64,000 nucleotides of DNA from Chryseobacterium sp. SN22 (GTDB lineage: Bacteria; Bacteroidota; Bacteroidia; Flavobacteriales; Weeksellaceae): the NCBI RefSeq assembly GCF_008329705.1, contig NZ_VTSX01000002.1, positions 62,001 to 126,000 on the forward strand, in the 5' to 3' direction. Position 1 is the stretch's first letter; every line of letters begins with the position of its first letter. The position numbers and the translations under genes were made by a program. The notes beneath the pieces are model-generated. The model had not been told where the DNA came from, ran no database searches, and saw only the letters and a list, made by a program, of their open reading frames with translations. This document shows, one piece after another, positions 63,558 through 64,000 of this stretch.

Positions 63558-63710
63558 ATGGCAAAGAAAGTAGTAGCAACCCTACAGAGCGGACAGTCTA
63601 AAAAAATGACTAAAGTGGTGAAAATGGTGAAGTCTTCTAAATCAGGAGCTTACGTTTTCGAAGAAAAAGTAATGAATGCAGACGAAGTAGACGGTTATTT
63701 GAAAAAATAA
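63558..63710 (+). CDS. DUF4295 family protein (ribosome-linked small basic protein)
   Basis: A 50-residue protein: MAKKVVATLQSGQSKKMTKV, then KMVKSSKSGAYVFEEKVMNADEV. Very basic in its first two-thirds. DUF4295 is specific to Bacteroidota and found after rpmG, as here (20 bp gap). The location and charge suggest a lineage-specific ribosomal protein or ribosome-associated factor; that is inference from context. A terminator follows. Confidence 0.88.
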   Translation: MAKKVVATLQSGQSKKMTKVVKMVKSSKSGAYVFEEKVMNADEVDGYLKK

Positions 63711-63731
63711 TCTCCGCTTTATTTACAATAT

Positions 63732-63764
63732 AAAAAAACTACTCAGCTTTTGGGTAGTTTTTTT
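63732..63764 (+). terminator. Terminator after the ribosomal gene block
   Basis: AAAAAAACTACTC and GGGTAGTTTTTTT form a 13-bp stem (one G-T pair) around AGCTTTT. Confidence 0.85.
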
Positions 63765-63766
63765 GT

Positions 63767-63774
63767 TATCTTTG
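63767..63774 (+). promoter_or_regulatory. -7 box (TATCTTTG) of ftsY
   Basis: An exact TAnnTTTG match directly after the terminator. The expected transcript would have a leader of about 80 nt that carries a tRNA-like segment (63786-63832). Confidence 0.45.
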
Positions 63775-63860
63775 CTTTAATCTAGCTGGAAGCCCAAGGC
63801 CAGGGGTTCAAGTCTCTATTATTTAGCTTCCATTATTAATTAAATTCCGTAATTCATAAG

Positions 63861-64000
63861 ATGAGTTGGTTTAAAAATATTTTTAAAAAAGAAGAAAAAG
63901 AAACGTTAGATAAAGGATTGGAAAAGTCCAGCCAGGGTTTCTTTGAAAAAATGACGAAAGCCGTAGTCGGTAAAAGCAAAGTAGACGATGAAGTACTGGA
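63861..64000 (+). CDS. ftsY: Signal recognition particle receptor FtsY (N-terminus only)
   Basis: The first 46 codons are in the window: MSWFKNIFKKEEKETLDKGL then KSSQGFFEKMTKAVVGKSK. This is the short amphipathic lead and the first helix of the N domain of FtsY. FtsY is the membrane receptor GTPase for SRP. The rest lies past the window end. The acidic A domain is very short, as in other Bacteroidota. Confidence 0.87.
   Translation, partial: MSWFKNIFKKEEKETLDKGLEKSSQGFFEKMTKAVVGKSKVDDEVL

Overview
The window comes from a Bacteroidota genome, most likely a flavobacterium close to Chryseobacterium. The evidence is gene content: a T9SS-sorted protein, two SusC-like TonB receptors, surface-type lipoproteins with acidic residues after the lipid cysteine, DUF4290, DUF4295, DUF6427 and DUF6705 proteins, and an rpmB-rpmG-DUF4295-ftsY run. 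Promoters also fit the TAnnTTTG -7 box of this phylum, and Shine-Dalgarno motifs are mostly absent. Both window edges cut a gene: an LTA-synthase-like protein on the left and ftsY on the right.

Layout. 1-6.3 kb holds housekeeping and envelope genes (LTA synthase-like, pssA, exonuclease, DUF2007, FAH family, universal stress protein, two DUF membrane proteins, DUF3109). 6.6-12 kb, on the minus strand, holds an M16 protease, a LolA-like protein and trigger factor. 12.1-15.6 kb holds a TonB receptor with an acidic lipoprotein and a small Cys/His protein, a probable metal-uptake set. 15.9-17.9 kb is an ABC-F ATPase. 18.4-23.4 kb is a minus-strand series: DUF2235 lipase-like protein, response regulator, histidine kinase, membrane protein, an unrecognised protein and a DUF5715/M15-like protein. 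A broken aquaporin gene follows at 23.6-24.0 kb. 24.4-31.0 kb returns to core genes (nuclease-like, LuxE-like, LpxH-like, QueD, thioesterase, ComF, upp, der), with an alpha/beta-hydrolase remnant beside upp.

A tRNA-Gln(UUG) at 31.35 kb marks the left side of an AT-rich accessory region that runs to katG at 38.5 kb. It carries a frameshifted antirestriction protein (ArdA), a 117-bp nested palindrome, a run of secreted proteins and lipoproteins (one frameshifted, one with a Gly/Ser linker and a JAMM-like HxH...SxxD signature) followed by a DUF6705 protein, then a broken Rep-like replication gene and a broken ParB-like gene. No intact integrase, relaxase or transposase was seen. I read it as a decayed plasmid-like or mobilizable insertion with newer lipoprotein cargo.

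38.5-64 kb is mainly core: katG, a haem-binding protein, a DCC protein, a GH13 amylase, DUF4290-murA, NIL, YiiX and DUF1801 proteins, a large T9SS adhesin-like protein, an aminotransferase-lipoprotein-murB run, and a four-gene operon (TonB receptor, DUF4876 lipoprotein, DUF6850 barrel, di-haem peroxidase). VanZ-like, lnt and the ribosomal/ftsY block close the window. MurA, MurB, Lnt, PssA and the LpxH-like protein all serve envelope building. The strongest candidates for undescribed biology are the accessory lipoprotein/JAMM-like locus with its palindrome, the lipase/two-component/peptidase series, and the TonB-DUF4876-DUF6850-peroxidase operon. All product calls are by eye; no database search was run.
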